DNA of 30,630 nucleotides from Promethearchaeota archaeon (GCA_016839845.1 JAEOTL010000493.1:1-30630); one strand, 5' to 3'. Numbered from the stretch's first letter, positions 16,560 to 24,875 are shown. Notes: generated by a model from the sequence alone, not told the origin. Made by a program: numbers and translations.

Positions 16560-17819
16560 TTATAGCTTCTTATTAAAAAGCTGTTGTGAAATTGATAATG
16601 CACAGTGTTTCCCACACATCGAACAAACACCTTCATTGATTGGATGCTTTTTTTGAGGTTCTGAGGGATCAATACAGAACTCAAACTGTTTGCCCCAATT
16701 TCTCTGAAATCGATAATTAGAAAGGTTCAAATCATTAGTAAAAAGATGATTCAATCCATATTTAAAGGAATCTCCAATGTGTGCAGCTATTCGACACGCA
16801 ATGAGCCCCTTTTTAATATCATCAACAGATGGTAGACAGAGATGCTCCGCGGGAGTTATTGCACATAAATAATCTGCACCAAACCCCGACGCAAACGTTC
16901 CACCTATAGAAGCTACGATGTGGTCATATCCTGGAGCATAATCTGTAGGAATTGGTCCCGCAACGAATAAAGGTCGATTTTTTGAAATTTTTTTGCATAG
17001 TTTGACATACTTTATCAGGTCTTTGGCAAGGATATGACCCCCTAAACCTTCGATGATAACCTGTACTCCTTTTTTATTTGCTCTTTTCGCAAGCTTTGAA
17101 TTATGTTTTATTTCTGAAAGCTGAAATTCATCAACAACATCATGGATGCATCCACTCCTCATGGCATTCCCTAAGTTCAGTACCGCATCATATTCATGGA
17201 GGAGTTCAAGAAGAGCATCAAATTTTTGAAGGAATGGATTTTCAAATGAATTATTAACCATATAGGATGCGGTGAAAGAACCCCCTTTAGAAACCATTCC
17301 CATGATCCTCCTTCCCCTCATTTTTGATAAATCTTCAAGAGAAAATCCACAGTGCAAAACTACAGAGCTAACACCATCTTTTAATTGAGATTCGATGGTT
17401 TTGAAGAGTAATTCTTCTGTTATATTACTAGATGATTTAGCTTTAACAAGAGCTTGATAGATTGGCACAGTAGTTATTGGAACAGTAGAATTATCAATGA
17501 TTTTCCTTCTAGCAAGATCGATATCACCCCCCATTGATAAATCTGAGATAGTATCTGCCCCAAATTTTTCTGCAACCTTAACTTTTTTTATTTCTTCATC
17601 AATATCTGCGATTGAAGAAGATGTACCTAAATTTACGTTAATTTTAGTCCGAAAAGGATATCCGATTCCTACTGCTTTACTGTTCGCTCTCTGAATAACC
17701 ACTGCTGAGCCTTTTGAAATTGCTTTTATAACGGTCCTAACATCTACATGTTCTTCAAGAGCAACTTGAGCAAGATTCTCAGATATGTTTTTTTTTAACG
17801 CATCCTCTAAAAGTGTCAT
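16560..17819 (-). CDS. ThiC-superfamily radical SAM enzyme, 5-hydroxybenzimidazole synthase (BzaF)-like or ThiC
   Basis: 419 residues of the ThiC fold, with PGYDHI at 296-301, TPAEHLCLP at 322-330 and the C-terminal cluster motif CSMCGKHC (Cys399, Cys402, Cys406; spacing CX2CX3C). ThiC turns aminoimidazole ribotide into the thiamine pyrimidine. The BzaA/B/F paralogues turn the same substrate into hydroxybenzimidazole for cobamides. Here the ThiC block usually reading LGDGLRPGC is LGNAMRSGCIHD (216-227), and GPGH is GLGGH (258-262). As I recall, these are the forms of the benzimidazole paralogues. It is shorter than typical bacterial ThiC, which has an N-terminal extension. It lies 47 bases upstream of the flavoprotein alpha gene and 108 bases after the AOR. 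The family is certain; the choice between functions is not. Confidence 0.8.
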   Translation of the reverse strand: MTLLEDALKKNISENLAQVALEEHVDVRTVIKAISKGSAVVIQRANSKAVGIGYPFRTKINVNLGTSSSIADIDEEIKKVKVAEKFGADTISDLSMGGDIDLARRKIIDNSTVPITTVPIYQALVKAKSSSNITEELLFKTIESQLKDGVSSVVLHCGFSLEDLSKMRGRRIMGMVSKGGSFTASYMVNNSFENPFLQKFDALLELLHEYDAVLNLGNAMRSGCIHDVVDEFQLSEIKHNSKLAKRANKKGVQVIIEGLGGHILAKDLIKYVKLCKKISKNRPLFVAGPIPTDYAPGYDHIVASIGGTFASGFGADYLCAITPAEHLCLPSVDDIKKGLIACRIAAHIGDSFKYGLNHLFTNDLNLSNYRFQRNWGKQFEFCIDPSEPQKKHPINEGVCSMCGKHCALSISQQLFNKKL

Positions 17820-17927
17820 CTTCTAATTGATTAAATGTTATTTCTTGATATATAGAAAAAAACACGATATGCATTAAATTTTTATTACTTTGAAAAAAAA
17901 GTTCAAGTTGAGAATCGATTTTTCAGT

Positions 17928-20108
17928 TCATTGATATCGTTCTATGACGTTTATGATTTGAAAAAGATCTAATCTCAAATCTCTAATTTTCGCAATTGTT
18001 GGGCACCCCATTTGATTCCAGCCGCGTTCTTTATAGACAGCATCCTGGAGTTTCACATATTGCTCCTCTCGATATTTGCGTAATATCTTGATTTTTTCTT
18101 CTGTGGTTTTACTAGTTATATTATGCCCTAACTCTTCCAGTTGTTCATCATATCTTTCAGCACGACTTTCATATTCTACAGGAAATACGGGCCCCATAGC
18201 TCTGTAAGGAAGGTTGGAATCATTCTCCCGTAATCCACCTCCTTGTCGTATATTGAAAATTCTTTGGAAGTTGTAAACAACCTCTGACATTTTTATGATA
18301 TCCTCTGGAGTAGATTGACGTCCTGTTACAGCTGAGAAATATTGGGAATACCATTCAACATGATCTGGTACTTTAGCTCTTACAAGCTCTCCTGTTTCCG
18401 GATCTTTAATGGGATAATCTGTTTGAGACTTTGGTTGAATATCGTTCCAAGGAAGCTTACAGAGCCCGCAAAGTCCGAACCAAGTACGCCATAATGGAAA
18501 CCACCATAAAGCTTTCGCTTTATCCTCGAATGTAGGAAGTGAATTTCTTATTACATCCTCAAAGATTAACCATGCCTCGTCATGTTGAGGTCCCTTGTTT
18601 GTTAATCCGTAACCTCCTTGTTGGGCAAGCGATTCTTTTGTTACGTATTCAGAAAATTCTAAACCTTTATGCTCCATTCCAATATCTTGTAGAAAGGGAG
18701 GATCTGCCCCATGTTTTTCTGCAAAAATTCTTTTCATTTCTCTTATTCCTTGCCCCACAATCGTACCAAATCCTTCTCCTCTCGCCATCTGGTGTATCAA
18801 TTCCATAGCAGCTTGAATATTACCAAAGTTTAATTCTAATCCTTCTGTAATTTCCTTATTGAGGATACCTGCTTCATAACACTCCATTACAAACGCAATT
18901 CCCGTTCCCACACTGATAGTATCCAAGCCATAAGTATCACAATAAAAATTAATTTCTAGTATCCATTTTGGATCCCAGACTCCCCAATTTGAACCACAAC
19001 CCGCTATGGTTTCATATTCTGGACCGTCCACAATCACTTCTTGACCTTTAAAGGGACCAGTCATTACTTCATAGTTGTCTGAGTAGTGGGAGCAACTTAC
19101 TGTACAGCCTATCCAGCAACCATCAGCACCTTCTTTTCCAGAATAAATTTTTCTCATTTCCTCTCTACTATAAGGAATATCTTTTCCATCTATTTCTTTA
19201 TGTCTACCAAATCGAAAATTTTCAGTAGGGAGGAGATCAGTAACATTCATTATATCTGGAAGATGGCCTGTACCCACCCTTCGCATCTCATTTTGAACTG
19301 GATCTAGCTCAATTACCTCCTGACTGTGAGCTTTTCCTAATTCACGGGCTTTATCCAGATCATATGGGTTGTTTGATTTTACTGTTATTTTTGGAGCTCG
19401 ACACGCTAACGCCCTAATCTTTTTATCAATGAATACGGTTCCAATTCCCCCACGACCTGCTTGCTTACTGGATGCCCAATTTCGACCGCGAACAAACCAT
19501 GAAAAATTGAGCATGCCCCATCTAGTAAATCTTGCTGCAGGACCAGTACTAACTACAGAAATACGCTGTTTTTCTGTATCATCTTGAGCATATTTTTCGG
19601 TTAACTGTTGAGTAAGTTCATGCGAATAAATGGAGAGATTATCTTCAGGTTCAACAGACTCTATTTGAATAACACCCTCAACACCATCTATATAAATTAC
19701 TACTTCCTTTTCAGCTTTTCCCTGTATTTCAATTGCATCGAAACCAGAAAACTTAGTATATGGTCCGAAATATCCCCCGACATTACTATCAACAATCACT
19801 CCTGTTAAAGGGGATATTGTTGTAACTATAGACTTACCCGATCCTGGGTAAAAAATACTGCCCCCAAGTGGCCCAGACGCAATACATATTTCATTTTCAG
19901 GATCATCCCATTTAATGATCCTATGTTTCGGAAGTGAATTCCACATCAACCATAAATCAAAGCCCTTTCCCCCGATGAACTTTTGTTTCATTTCATCGGA
20001 TACAGGTTTGATAGTAATCTCCATATTAGAAAGATTGATATATAAGGTCCGATTGGCATATCCTTTTTCTACTTCACGGATTTCATACTTTTTTTCTGCG
20101 AGAATCAT
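17928..20108 (-). CDS. Aldehyde:ferredoxin oxidoreductase family tungstoenzyme, long form
   Basis: 726 residues, longer than classical AOR (about 605) because of insertions and a C-terminal extension of about 60 residues. N-terminal domain motifs FIGGKGFDLWL and GPLGGSIFYPGSG, the AGRGGIG turn at 217-223 and PEYETIAGCGSNWGV at 363-377 fit the bis-pterin tungsten site. The [4Fe-4S] ligands are Cys331, Cys335 and Cys339 (CX3CX3C, not the CX2CX3C of classical AOR) plus Cys547 or Cys550. The wider spacing and extra length place it in a divergent AOR branch, and its aldehyde or acid substrate cannot be named. It heads a minus-strand run with the ThiC-like and flavoprotein genes, so oxidation of an amino-acid-derived aldehyde is possible. 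It diverges from the compact GTPase gene over 415 bases. Confidence 0.87.
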   Translation of the reverse strand: MILAEKKYEIREVEKGYANRTLYINLSNMEITIKPVSDEMKQKFIGGKGFDLWLMWNSLPKHRIIKWDDPENEICIASGPLGGSIFYPGSGKSIVTTISPLTGVIVDSNVGGYFGPYTKFSGFDAIEIQGKAEKEVVIYIDGVEGVIQIESVEPEDNLSIYSHELTQQLTEKYAQDDTEKQRISVVSTGPAARFTRWGMLNFSWFVRGRNWASSKQAGRGGIGTVFIDKKIRALACRAPKITVKSNNPYDLDKARELGKAHSQEVIELDPVQNEMRRVGTGHLPDIMNVTDLLPTENFRFGRHKEIDGKDIPYSREEMRKIYSGKEGADGCWIGCTVSCSHYSDNYEVMTGPFKGQEVIVDGPEYETIAGCGSNWGVWDPKWILEINFYCDTYGLDTISVGTGIAFVMECYEAGILNKEITEGLELNFGNIQAAMELIHQMARGEGFGTIVGQGIREMKRIFAEKHGADPPFLQDIGMEHKGLEFSEYVTKESLAQQGGYGLTNKGPQHDEAWLIFEDVIRNSLPTFEDKAKALWWFPLWRTWFGLCGLCKLPWNDIQPKSQTDYPIKDPETGELVRAKVPDHVEWYSQYFSAVTGRQSTPEDIIKMSEVVYNFQRIFNIRQGGGLRENDSNLPYRAMGPVFPVEYESRAERYDEQLEELGHNITSKTTEEKIKILRKYREEQYVKLQDAVYKERGWNQMGCPTIAKIRDLRLDLFQIINVIERYQ

Positions 20109-20523
20109 AACATTTCACTCTGTTTATTATAATCGATGGATGATTTAATGAGACTTTTGAATTAAATATTATTTGTATCAATTTAAAGTAAAGGATAATT
20201 CGAAATTTTTGATATTCCATATCGGTAAGAAATTCCTTAAGATATGTTTAAATATCTAATTAACGTATATTTACCTTGACACCTTGAAAAGATATTCAAT
20301 CCCAAGATGACTATACTTTGGCCGGATTATGATTCAATAGCAATTGAATCAAGTATTTACCACTATTTCATAATCCGCACATTACATCGGCTTTATATCA
20401 GGTGTACTCAACCTTAAACCTAATTTAAATCGTTTTTCAAGTGTTTAACTCATCCTTATCGCTTCTGATTTTTCCAATGTTCACCCTAAATCCGTAGTTA
20501 CCCTGAAACTCTGATATAAAGTA
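20109..20523 (+). other. Long intergenic region between divergent AOR and compact-GTPase genes
   Basis: This 415-base stretch has no credible open reading frame and no tRNA-like T-arm or CCA end. It must hold both divergent promoters. A TATA-like GATATAAAG is at about 20512-20520, just before the GTPase. Its centre carries the nested inverted repeat described separately. It is less AT-rich around 20320-20480 than the flanks, which would suit a small RNA, but I recognise no RNA family. Confidence 0.4.
20323..20377. repeat. Nested inverted repeats (possible structured RNA or operator)
   Basis: An outer nine-base perfect inverted repeat, CGGATTATG (20323-20331) with CATAATCCG (20369-20377), encloses an inner eight-base one, GATTCAAT with ATTGAATC around an AGCA loop (20331-20350). 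Outer and inner arms share one base. The geometry allows a two-tier hairpin in RNA, or two dyad binding sites in DNA. There is no T tract after it, so it is not an obvious terminator. Confidence 0.5.
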
Positions 20524-21618
20524 TTGTTAAATATAGTTAAACAATTTTTTTGTTCCAATAAAAAGAGAATTAACAATAAAGCACAAAAAAAGATAAACAT
20601 AAGCGAAAAATCTGTAAACGAGTTGAATAGAATGAATGTAGCTAATAAAGCTAAATGGTATTATTTAAACGTCAAAAGAAAAATTGAGTTTTTAGAGGGA
20701 GAGGAGCTAATCAGCGAATTAGAGGAGGCAATAGAAGATATCCGAAGTAAAAAATTTGATAAAAAATGGGGGAGATTTAGACATTTGATCGAACATTTAG
20801 AATATCTAATAGCAGAAGCAAAGTTTAAACCAAAACAAAGAGGTAGAGAATATGATGCTTTTTATATTTCTCGTTCGGGAGATGGACGGGTTGCACTCTT
20901 TGGTCTCTCAAATGTTGGAAAAAGCACTTTAATGAACGCAATAACTAATACAAATGTAAAAACAAGTCATTTCCTTCATACCACCAAAACTGCTCTAGCA
21001 GGAACATGTGAAATAAATAACTTAAATATCCAGATCATTGATGTACCTGGTTTTTTGGATTTTAAAAAGGAGTGGGCAATCAGTAAACAGATTGTAAGAG
21101 TTGCTAGAACTTGCGACGCAATACTTCTAGTAATTGATCTTTCTATGGATATAGATCGACAATATAACTTCCTTATAGAACAACTTGACAATGCTAATCT
21201 CCTAAAAGGAGAGGAATTTATGTACAAATATGGGATTATAGCAACGAAGGGAGATCTTGCGGGTACAGAGGAAAATTATAAAATATTAAAATCAAAAACT
21301 AATTGGCCTATCCACCCAATCTCAATTAAAAACAAAGAATCGCTGGAAAGACTTAAAGAATATCTTTTTTCTGTTTTAGAATTGATGAGAGTTTATACAA
21401 AACCTCCCAAATGTAAAGTTGATTTTACAGAACCTTTTATATGTCCATTAGAGACAACAGTAGGGCAGATTGCTGAAAAAATACACAAGGATTTCATAAA
21501 ACTTTTCCGTTATGCAAGAGTATGGGGCTCCTCAGTTGAATTGCCCGGTCAACACGTTGGGAAAGATCACACACTTATGGATACTGACATTGTTGAAATA
21601 ATTATAAAAAGGTGTTAA
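20524..21618 (+). CDS. Compact DRG-like GTPase with TGS domain
   Basis: 364 residues. After a lysine-rich, helical N-terminus, RSGDGRVALFGLSNVGKSTL (117-136) aligns with the DRG linker and P-loop. DVPG is at 173-176, the NKxD position reads TKGD at 241-244 and the G5 position reads SIK at 267-269. The TGS domain (about 289-361) is close to that of the canonical DRG (RVYTKPPK, PGQH). DVPG to TKGD is 65 residues against 132 in the DRG at 10936, so the S5D2L-type insert between G3 and G4 is missing. The listed start is a TTG. A TATA-like box at about 20512-20520 is too close for it, and ATG 20632 (328 residues) is a reasonable alternative. Guanine specificity may be altered by the Asn-to-Thr change. 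Confidence 0.85.
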   Translation: MLNIVKQFFCSNKKRINNKAQKKINISEKSVNELNRMNVANKAKWYYLNVKRKIEFLEGEELISELEEAIEDIRSKKFDKKWGRFRHLIEHLEYLIAEAKFKPKQRGREYDAFYISRSGDGRVALFGLSNVGKSTLMNAITNTNVKTSHFLHTTKTALAGTCEINNLNIQIIDVPGFLDFKKEWAISKQIVRVARTCDAILLVIDLSMDIDRQYNFLIEQLDNANLLKGEEFMYKYGIIATKGDLAGTEENYKILKSKTNWPIHPISIKNKESLERLKEYLFSVLELMRVYTKPPKCKVDFTEPFICPLETTVGQIAEKIHKDFIKLFRYARVWGSSVELPGQHVGKDHTLMDTDIVEIIIKRC

Positions 21619-21644
21619 TCAACATCAAAAAAAATATTAAAAAC

Positions 21645-22988
21645 CTATTTTTTTAAAAATTTATTAATGAAATCATCAAGCACTTCTTCAATTGTAGGGC
21701 TTTTTATCGCTTCGATATCGTAGTTAACTCTAACAATTGGTTTATTACTTTTTATTAATTTTGCAAGATCTATTGGACTACCATCTAAGATAATCTCAGC
21801 GTCTGCCTTATTTAAAGTTTCTTCCATATCCCTAATCTGTTGCTCATTATATCCCATTGCTGGTACAATTTGAGTTATTTGGGGGAATTCCTCGAACACA
21901 TTCTTCATCGAACCAGTAAGATATGGTCTCGGATCAACTATTTCTGCCCCGCTATTAATTGCGGCTACAAAACCTGCACCAATTGACATATTTCCATGAG
22001 TTAATGTTGGACCATCTTCAACCACGATGACTTTTTTTCCCAATAATTCACCATCATCCTCAACTGTTACAATTGAATTAGTAAATATCCTTGTGGCATT
22101 TGGATTAAGAGATTTTAGATTGTCCTCAACAATTTTAACATCTTCAGCTTTTGCACTGTTCATCTTATTAATAACAAACGCGTCGGCATATCGAGCATTG
22201 ACTTCTCCGGGATGATATTTCATTTCATGCCCTGGTCTTAAAGGGTCAACTACAATAAACAATAAATCTGGAATGTAAAAGGAGATTTCATTATTACCTC
22301 CATCAAACACTATTATGTCTGCTTCCTTTTCTGCTTCTCTAATAATTTTCTCATAATCAACCCCAGAATAAATTACAAGCCCTTGTTCAATGTAAGGCTC
22401 ATATTCTTCCCGTTCCTCAATTGTACAATCATATTTATCTAGGTCTTCATATTTTTCAAAACGCATTACATTTTGTTTAACAAGATCCCCATACGGCATT
22501 GGTTCTCTGATAGCTACAACCTTGTATCCCTTGCTCTTTAGATATCGGTAAGTCGCTCTTGATACTTGACTCTTTCCACAGCCAGTTCTTACAGCACAAA
22601 TCGCAACAAGCGGTTTGTTTGCCTTAATTTGAGTGAATCTGCCAGAGATCAAACGATAATTCGCACCTGCTTTAAGCGCTCTAGAGGCTTTGTGCATTAC
22701 TTCCTCGTGTGAGACGTCTGAATAAGCAAATACAACTTCATCAATTTGCTTTTCTGTTATAATTTGATCTAAAGATTCCTCTGATACCATTGGAATTCCC
22801 TCAGGATAAAGTTTTCCAGCTAATTCGGGGGGAAATCTTCGTTCAGCACCTTCAATTGTACCGACATTTTGTTCTCCAGCTATTGTAAACGCAACAACCT
22901 CGTATTCTTCATTATCTTTAAATACGGTAAGAAAGACATGGAAATCCATTCCGAGTGCGCCAATAATTACAACTTTCTTTTTCGCCAT
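21645..22988 (-). CDS. cpgS: Cyclic 2,3-diphosphoglycerate synthetase
   Basis: 447 residues from ATG 22988. The protein begins KKVVIIGALGMDFHVF, the Rossmann-like opening of cDPGS, and has a P-loop-like CAVRTGCGKSQVSR at about 131-144, then FDGGNNE and VVDPLRPGHE segments typical of the family. It forms cyclic 2,3-diphosphoglycerate from 2,3-diphosphoglycerate with ATP. The product is an osmolyte, thermoprotectant and phosphate store in some archaea. An upstream in-frame extension to 23072 is hydrophobic, lacks family similarity and would lie across the probable TATA box at 23021-23030, so the shorter start is preferred. It converges on the compact GTPase gene (26 bases apart) and diverges from the surface-protein gene. 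The 2-phosphoglycerate kinase partner is not in the window. Confidence 0.86.
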   Translation of the reverse strand: MAKKKVVIIGALGMDFHVFLTVFKDNEEYEVVAFTIAGEQNVGTIEGAERRFPPELAGKLYPEGIPMVSEESLDQIITEKQIDEVVFAYSDVSHEEVMHKASRALKAGANYRLISGRFTQIKANKPLVAICAVRTGCGKSQVSRATYRYLKSKGYKVVAIREPMPYGDLVKQNVMRFEKYEDLDKYDCTIEEREEYEPYIEQGLVIYSGVDYEKIIREAEKEADIIVFDGGNNEISFYIPDLLFIVVDPLRPGHEMKYHPGEVNARYADAFVINKMNSAKAEDVKIVEDNLKSLNPNATRIFTNSIVTVEDDGELLGKKVIVVEDGPTLTHGNMSIGAGFVAAINSGAEIVDPRPYLTGSMKNVFEEFPQITQIVPAMGYNEQQIRDMEETLNKADAEIILDGSPIDLAKLIKSNKPIVRVNYDIEAIKSPTIEEVLDDFINKFLKK

Positions 22989-23020
22989 TAATAGAAACCG
23001 TTCTTTTTGAGTTGCATAGA

Positions 23021-23030
23021 TTATTATACT
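23021..23030 (-). promoter_or_regulatory. TATA-like box for cpgS
   Basis: On the minus strand this reads AGTATAATAA, about 33-42 bases before ATG 22988, predicting a very short leader. It supports the 22988 start because an N-terminal extension would start upstream of the promoter. The 225-base gap up to 23213 also holds an ACATATATTA box near 23149 for the divergent gene and nothing else recognisable. Confidence 0.4.
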
Positions 23031-23213
23031 AATTAAGAAGGGATTTGTACTAAAAGTTATCGATAGTAGCATGGGAATGATATCCCGCCAATATTTTTCA
23101 GAAGTTATAGTGCTAAGTCTGTAAGTTTTCTCTTAATCATTCTCCAAAACATATATTAATGTAATGGGGAATAGTTATCTTTAAAAAAATCTATTCTTAA
23201 AAGGTTAGAAAAA

Positions 23214-24539
23214 ATGGGAAGAAATAAATTAAAATTTCTATTTATTCCGATTACGGTATCGACACTTTTTCTTTTTAGCATTTATTCTATAGCTAATCCC
23301 CCAATGAATAATGTTGTTATTGACGGTGTTATTAATGAGAGTGAATGGATGGGTAACGATTGGAAGATCGACTTCTATTTAGATGTGGATAACACCCCGG
23401 ATTTCAATGGAAAAATCAATATTGATGGCGAGAATTTCCTATATTTAGGAGAAGATGTTAATAATCTTTATTTAGCTCTCGATCTCTGCAGCGATAGATC
23501 CGATAATGAAACTGATGAATGGGTTGGTGTTTGGTTAAATACTGCTAACAGGACATTCGATAATTACTTTGATTGGGTTACTTTTTTTGATAATGGAGTG
23601 GAAACATTACTGCATGATATTGAAGGAGATCACCCATGGGAGTACTATTCAGAAAATATTTTATTATATACTGATCACATAAACGATGATACAGAAATTT
23701 TCCCTACTTATGGGAAATTTAATGGGACTTATGACTTGTTATACTATTGGTGGACTGGTGATGTCAATATAACTTCAGAAACCGTAGGGATTGATAATAT
23801 CTACTGGGTGAATTTCTCGGTAGACCTCTCTAAATGGTACCCATTTGAAGATGAGATAAGTGCTATTCAGAGAATACAAGTAAGAGTAGGAACTCAGCAT
23901 AGCGTACCTATAGATGAGCATAAACTTATTTTGTGGAACAATGATGGCACATTCCCAAAATTAAGCGATCCTCAGCAGGTAATCTCTTTGAATACTCAAA
24001 ACACGTACCTGTTAGAACTTTACGAATATGGCTTAACTAATTTGACTGTTGATAATAAACTCCAGTTTAGTTTAATAGCAAATAATTCTGCTCCTTTTTC
24101 TACTCGATTAGATAGACTCGATTTTAATGTGTATAGGAATCATACTATTTGGGCAGGGCATGTTCAGGTACCTTATTCTACAATCAATTCGTACCAACTA
24201 GATTGGAGTTTTGGATCAAGCCCTAATAATGCAACAGATCATAGGATGTTTGAGTTTTCTATACCAAAAGCGGATCTTGAACATTACGATTCAAATGAAG
24301 ATTTAGGGATTATAATTGGAGGTTACGGTACTCTGGGTTTTATAAATGGCTCAAACTTTTGGGTGTTCTCAACAATTGATTACCAACAACGAGTAGAAGA
24401 TAATTCATATTATATTTATTATAACATGAAGGGTCTTGATAATCCGGCTTCAGGAGCAATAACGGGTTATCCATTAATTATGATAATTGGATTTGCTAGC
24501 ATATGCTCAATTATAATAATTAGGAAAAAACTCAAATAA
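23214..24539 (+). CDS. Membrane-anchored extracellular protein with CBM9/DOMON-like domain
   Basis: 441 residues. A basic start and hydrophobic helix (5-27) form a signal peptide ending near YSIANPP. The next part, VVIDGVINESEWMGNDW (about 34-50) followed by NLYLALDLCSD, is the usual opening of CBM9-like and related DOMON-type beta-sandwich domains on secreted proteins. The rest is rich in Asn, Asp, Tyr and Trp with several N-glycosylation-type sequons. A C-terminal helix (about 419-436) followed by RKKLK anchors it, so the bulk faces outside. Carbohydrate or heme binding is possible for this fold, but no ligand residues can be assigned. It is monocistronic, with T tracts after the stop. Confidence 0.7.
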   Translation: MGRNKLKFLFIPITVSTLFLFSIYSIANPPMNNVVIDGVINESEWMGNDWKIDFYLDVDNTPDFNGKINIDGENFLYLGEDVNNLYLALDLCSDRSDNETDEWVGVWLNTANRTFDNYFDWVTFFDNGVETLLHDIEGDHPWEYYSENILLYTDHINDDTEIFPTYGKFNGTYDLLYYWWTGDVNITSETVGIDNIYWVNFSVDLSKWYPFEDEISAIQRIQVRVGTQHSVPIDEHKLILWNNDGTFPKLSDPQQVISLNTQNTYLLELYEYGLTNLTVDNKLQFSLIANNSAPFSTRLDRLDFNVYRNHTIWAGHVQVPYSTINSYQLDWSFGSSPNNATDHRMFEFSIPKADLEHYDSNEDLGIIIGGYGTLGFINGSNFWVFSTIDYQQRVEDNSYYIYYNMKGLDNPASGAITGYPLIMIIGFASICSIIIIRKKLK

Positions 24540-24557
24540 TTTTTTCCTCTATTTTTT
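24540..24557 (+). terminator. T-rich terminator after the surface-protein gene
   Basis: Two runs of six T separated by CCTCTA follow the stop codon directly, with no stem. This is the usual archaeal form. Confidence 0.45.
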
Positions 24558-24606
24558 AAATTCTTTCCATTCCAGACCATTTTAATACTAAATAGCATCT
24601 ACAAAA

Positions 24607-24762
24607 TTAAACAGTGTGACGTAAAACCTTTCCAGGATATTTCCTCTTCTGCTTATAGTTGTCTATGACCACCATCCCATTAACTAATACATAAGGAATA
24701 CCTTCTGGAAATTGATGTGGTTCTTCAAAGGTGCCTCTGTCATTTACAAGCGCGGGATCCAT
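24607..24762 (-). pseudogene. C-terminal remnant of an N-acyl-D-amino-acid deacylase (D-aminoacylase)
   Basis: On the minus strand 51 codons end at TAA 24607-24609 and read MDPALVNDRGTFEEPHQFPE, then GIPYVLVNG. The segment DRxTFExPHQxPEGIxYVxVNG and the final PGKVLR are diagnostic for the last 45 residues of D-aminoacylase-type amidohydrolases. An in-frame stop lies three codons upstream of the ATG, and nothing of the roughly 480-residue metal-binding barrel remains, so this is a 3' fragment of a lost gene. The fragment itself is undamaged, suggesting recent deletion. It lies between the surface-protein and URO-D-like genes in a 353-base gap. The rest of the gap has only the promoter of the next gene. 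Confidence 0.82.
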
Positions 24763-24875
24763 TTTTAATTAGTATATCAAACATCAATAAATATCCATCT
24801 CCATCCTATTTTTCTTTCCTTTGTCTAATTAAACCCAAACTCTATATAAGAAATTATTGTATTGATACTTAAATT

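Noticed and set aside
20280..20480. C/D-box sRNA or tRNA in the long intergenic gap
   Set aside because: A weak box C-like AAGATGA has no box D at a suitable distance, and no acceptor stem or T-loop motif is found.
22989..23072. 28-residue N-terminal extension of the cyclic diphosphoglycerate synthetase
   Set aside because: It lacks family similarity and runs across the probable TATA box at 23021-23030. The family N-terminus begins at ATG 22988.
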